18,391 nt of DNA from CAYZEZ01 sp964477295. Lineage in GTDB: Bacteria; Bacteroidota; Bacteroidia; Bacteroidales; SM23-62. Positions within the stretch are counted from its first letter, which is position 1. Each line of letters starts with the position of its first letter. A program made the translations under genes and the position numbers. Below, piece after piece: positions 16,045-18,391 of the stretch. The notes below the pieces were generated by a model. It had not been told where the DNA came from. It saw only the letters and a program-made list of their open reading frames with translations, and ran no database searches. Location: assembly GCA_964477295.1 (NCBI GenBank), contig CAYZEZ010000071.1:1-18391 (forward strand), written 5' to 3'.

Positions 16045-16845
16045 CTATTTTTTGACAGTTTTCAACCGGGTAACAAGACTGTTTGAAATGATCCTGGCCA
16101 GGTTTTTAAAGGTCCACTCTGTTTCATTGTCTATTTCCTTAAAACATGCCAGCTCAATCATCCCGATAGATTCTTTATTTAGTAACAGCGGGACTAAAAT
16201 CAGGTTTCCTGGTGATCCTTCTCCCAGGCCGGAAGTAATTTTAATATAATTTTCAGGAATATCGGTTATCTTCATAACGGATTTATTCTTTACAACCTGG
16301 CCATTGAGTCCTTCTCCTGTTTTAAATGGGGCCGGGGCATTATCTGAAGCCCAGGCATAAGTGCAAACAGGCTTAAACTCCTGCTTTTCATCCTCCTTCA
16401 GATAAATAATTCCAAGCACAATCTCAAACTGCTTGGCAATATTTGTAAGGATCTTTTCCGCAAACGTTTCAATATCATCCTCCTTATTCAGGTGTGGAAT
16501 TATGAATTCAGCTAACTGATCAATGTCAATATCATAAGCCAATACAGGCGATTCTTCAATGGAGACATTGGATTTTTCATCGCTTTCAGGCTGACCTGTT
16601 TCCTGCTCCGGCAATTCAATCTCAGGATGTTCATGCATTAAATTAACCTGCAACAGGTGAACAACAAACAAAGCCCCGACTGCAATAAAGATCAACAACA
16701 GGATTAAGTAAATTAAGTTGGTGGAATTCACATCCGGATTCATTGATAAATTATTCCAAATGACGATGAAAAGCAAAATCAGCAATAACACACTGGCAAT
16801 AAATGAAAATATGGCGATCAGCCTGTATTTGTCTTTATTAATCAT
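16045..16845 (-). CDS. Membrane-anchored GAF domain protein
   Basis: A 266-residue sensor-like protein without an output domain. Two membrane segments (about 9-30 and 44-65) are followed by an acidic linker (about 72-105) and one GAF domain (about 110-260). The GAF carries GEGLNGQ, a TDIPENYIKITSGLG motif, LILVPLLLN and IGMIELACF. The same motifs occur in the GAF of the next protein (GHGLVGQ, TEIPEDYITITSG, LLIVPLIS, GIIEIASL), and both share a paired-membrane N-terminus with a short polar loop (NNLSMNP against QGLSINP). The genes therefore look like paralogues from a duplication. Only 2 bases separate its stop from the phosphatase ATG, indicating tight translational coupling. The ligand is unknown; it may modulate or pair with the phosphatase. 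Confidence 0.85.
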   Translation of the reverse strand: MINKDKYRLIAIFSFIASVLLLILLFIVIWNNLSMNPDVNSTNLIYLILLLIFIAVGALFVVHLLQVNLMHEHPEIELPEQETGQPESDEKSNVSIEESPVLAYDIDIDQLAEFIIPHLNKEDDIETFAEKILTNIAKQFEIVLGIIYLKEDEKQEFKPVCTYAWASDNAPAPFKTGEGLNGQVVKNKSVMKITDIPENYIKITSGLGEGSPGNLILVPLLLNKESIGMIELACFKEIDNETEWTFKNLARIISNSLVTRLKTVKK

Positions 16846-16872
16846 TATCAGGATAGTTTGCTCATAGCAAAT

Positions 16873-17439
16873 TTAAACTTTTTGCGACAGGAAAAATATA
16901 AAATCAATGATCTGTTCCCCGGTTAATATTTTATCGGGATCAATACACTGCAAGGCCGATTTTGTCATAGTGGAAATTTCACAATCCTCAGGATCCTGGA
17001 TTATACAATAGCTGTTTTGCTTTTTTAATGCGATCATGCCTGATGTTCCATCCCTGTTTGCTCCTGACAATAATATTCCGGTTAAATCCTTGCCAAAGGC
17101 TTCAGCTGCTGATCCAAAGCAGATATCAATCGAAGGCCTTGAGTGATTTACCGGGGGATCAATAGTAAGAGAGATTGTATGCTTATCCTCTATGAACATG
17201 TGATAGTTTGCCGGAGCAAGATATACAATTCCTTTTTCAATCATCGTTTTATCCATTGGTTCAATTATTCTCAGCGGGATCTTTTCACCAAAAATTTCAG
17301 CAATGCCGGTCCTGACCTGTTTTAACCTGTGCAAACATATAAAAGTGGGGAATGGCATCGGGCCTTTTAAAGCCCTCAGCAGATTTGCAACAACCTTAAA
17401 ACTGCCAGCTGATCCTCCTATAACCAATGCCCTGGTCAT
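16873..17439 (-). CDS. CheB-type protein-glutamate methylesterase domain protein without receiver domain
   Basis: The 188-residue protein is a stand-alone CheB catalytic domain, which in chemotaxis hydrolyses methyl esters or deamidates receptor glutamines. The triad is intact by comparison with enteric CheB: S10 in VIGGSAGS, H37 in ICLHRLKQ and D130 in LLSGANRDGTSG. Other family motifs are YLAPANYHM (73-81) and PPVNHSRPSIDICFGSAAE (95-113). The N-terminal response-regulator receiver domain of classical CheB is absent, so phosphorylation control must be different or lost. It starts 11 bases after the CheR-like gene. No CheA, CheW or receptor gene is present, so a role in the adjacent signalling switch rather than flagellar chemotaxis is likely (inference). 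Confidence 0.9.
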   Translation of the reverse strand: MTRALVIGGSAGSFKVVANLLRALKGPMPFPTFICLHRLKQVRTGIAEIFGEKIPLRIIEPMDKTMIEKGIVYLAPANYHMFIEDKHTISLTIDPPVNHSRPSIDICFGSAAEAFGKDLTGILLSGANRDGTSGMIALKKQNSYCIIQDPEDCEISTMTKSALQCIDPDKILTGEQIIDFIFFLSQKV

Positions 17440-17450
17440 AAATTATCTGT

Positions 17451-18272
17451 TCATCGAATTAGTACTTTCCGGTAAATGCCCTCCTCCTCAGCCGGTCTTT
17501 TAAATTTCCTTGAAACCGTGTAATCTTCAATCTGTTCTTTAACTCCCAAAACAAGGATCCCCCCGGCCGGAAGAATTCCCGCCAGGTTATTTAATATGTG
17601 ATTTTTAATCGGTTGGGTGAAGTTTAATAATTGATTACGGATCATGATAAAATGTGCCTGTTCAGGTGAATCATGCAACAAATTAAAATGACGCGTGAAT
17701 TTAATTTTCCTGGTTAACGAGGATTTAATACAGTTTCTTCCGGGATTAAAAAAATCCTTCAGGGATTTTTTTCCACCACCATTCAAATAATTTTCAGAGC
17801 TCAGTTTTATAAAATTCTTATCCAGAATTCCGGCCTTTAAATGTTCCAGGTCAACAAAATTCGAGGTGGATGAATAAATCTGACATCGATTTATAAAATT
17901 TTCCTCGGCTAACAGGATGAGCAGGCTAAAGGCATCGTGACCCGACACACTCCTGGGGATCCAGAATAATGGCCGGCTGAATGAAGTGAACAATTGGGGA
18001 ATAATTTGCATCCTGAGGTATTTCCACATACCCGGATCACGAAAAAGCTCCGATGAACCGGCCGAGATCCCGGATAAAAACTCCTCAATGCTGGTTTCAT
18101 TTTCAAGCAGGCGGGCAATAAGGGATTCAGCATCCTTAATTAAATGTTTTTCAAGGTACTTGCTTATCCTGTACCGCAGCAGGTTAAATCCAATTTCTGA
18201 AAGATCAAGGTTATAATTTGAACGAACCGATTGGATAAACTTCCTGGTATCTGGTGGGTTTATTGTGAGCAT
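17451..18272 (-). CDS. Degenerate CheR-like methyltransferase domain protein
   Basis: The 273-residue protein follows the CheR plan: an all-helical N-terminal domain (about 10-68), the linker motif SAGSSELFRDPGMWKYLR (about 70-87; canonical CheR has xFFRDPxxFxxLR), then a methyltransferase domain ending LAGILPAGGILVLGVKEQIE (230-249). Key SAM-binding parts are altered. The canonical AGCSTGEEPYS loop reads PRSVSGHDAFS (106-116), the acidic ATDI segment is YSSTSN (133-138), and FCRNVLIYF is MIRNQLLNF (210-218). The protein may therefore bind partners or SAM weakly rather than methylate. The gene is intact, with no frameshift, and is 2 bases from the upstream PAS gene and 11 from the CheB-type gene, so it is probably kept under selection. 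Confidence 0.82.
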   Translation of the reverse strand: MLTINPPDTRKFIQSVRSNYNLDLSEIGFNLLRYRISKYLEKHLIKDAESLIARLLENETSIEEFLSGISAGSSELFRDPGMWKYLRMQIIPQLFTSFSRPLFWIPRSVSGHDAFSLLILLAEENFINRCQIYSSTSNFVDLEHLKAGILDKNFIKLSSENYLNGGGKKSLKDFFNPGRNCIKSSLTRKIKFTRHFNLLHDSPEQAHFIMIRNQLLNFTQPIKNHILNNLAGILPAGGILVLGVKEQIEDYTVSRKFKRPAEEEGIYRKVLIR

Positions 18273-18274
18273 AT

Positions 18275-18391
18275 CTAACCACGTTCAATTTGCTTTTTGA
18301 GCCTTTCTATTTCATTATTGGCCTCCTCGAGGAGCTGATATTTCAATTTTCTTTCGGTTATATCCTGTCCCAGAAAATAAACCTTAAAAAT
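18275..18391 (-). CDS. 3' end of a PAS/PAC-domain signalling gene, truncated by window edge
   Basis: Thirty-eight codons are visible before the TAG stop (18277-18275). The peptide begins IFKVYFLGQDITERK, which is the closing strand and DITERK linker of a PAS/PAC domain, and continues as a charged coiled coil (LLEEANNEIERLKKQIERG). Nothing follows the PAS domain, so the protein has no C-terminal kinase, cyclase or phosphatase; any output domain must lie upstream of the visible part. The stop is 2 bases before the CheR-like ATG, so it belongs to the same operon. Confidence 0.82.
   Translation of the reverse strand: MFKVYFLGQDITERKLKYQLLEEANNEIERLKKQIERG

Noticed and set aside
16873..18272. Flagellar-type chemotaxis operon
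   Set aside because: Only CheR-like and CheB-like proteins are present; there is no CheA, CheW, CheY or receptor, and the CheR motifs are degenerate.

Overview
The window looks like a scaffold from a Bacteroidota genome, probably an environmental or metagenome-derived Bacteroidia-type lineage. The evidence is the gene content: a DUF2723/GT117 membrane glycosyltransferase, a DUF6427-like membrane protein after purD, SiaB/SiaC-family proteins next to a TerB/ABCG fusion, and the GAF module typical of Bacteroidota sensors. Genes also lack obvious Shine-Dalgarno sequences, and a TAnnTTTG promoter-like box precedes the GT117 gene. A run of exactly 100 Ns (14009-14108) marks a scaffolding gap.

Left part (1-6026) holds housekeeping and surface-glycan genes. 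It opens with the 3' part of an alkyladenine (3-methyladenine) DNA glycosylase on the + strand. A 181-base spacer rich in inverted repeats follows. Next come a large GT117 glycosyltransferase and a NodB polysaccharide deacetylase in one + strand operon, ending at a strong terminator that can work in both directions. A convergent DUF1972 family-4 glycosyltransferase lies beyond it. A divergent, apparently truncated GT2 glycosyltransferase then ends at its own terminator.

Middle part (6027-8405): purD and a polytopic DUF6427-like membrane protein form a + strand pair. The membrane-protein gene overlaps the end of the convergent leftward cluster by 11 bases.

Right part (8395-18391) is the interesting region: ten codirectional genes on the - strand with mostly tiny gaps. 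In transcription order they are: the 3' end of a PAS-domain gene; a degenerate CheR-like methyltransferase; a stand-alone CheB-type methylesterase; a membrane GAF protein; a membrane HAMP-like/GAF/PAS/PAS/SpoIIE(PP2C) protein whose phosphatase core lies in the assembly gap; a SiaB-family kinase; a SiaC-family (DUF1987) phosphoprotein; a 1016-residue fusion of TerB-like, FHA-like, ABC ATPase and ABC2 permease parts; a lipoprotein; and a small exported protein. I interpret this as a SiaABC-type partner switch (kinase, phosphatase, phosphoprotein) fed by PAS/GAF sensing. Its likely output is an ABCG-type transporter in place of the SiaD diguanylate cyclase known from Pseudomonas, with exported partner proteins at the end. 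Family assignments rest on visible motifs; the functional coupling is inferred from gene order.

No gene-free stretch exceeds 300 bases. The longest spacers are 383-563 (repeats and a possible promoter) and 5975-6125 (a terminator, then nothing recognisable apart from a weak inverted repeat). No tRNA, rRNA, CRISPR array or insertion sequence was seen.
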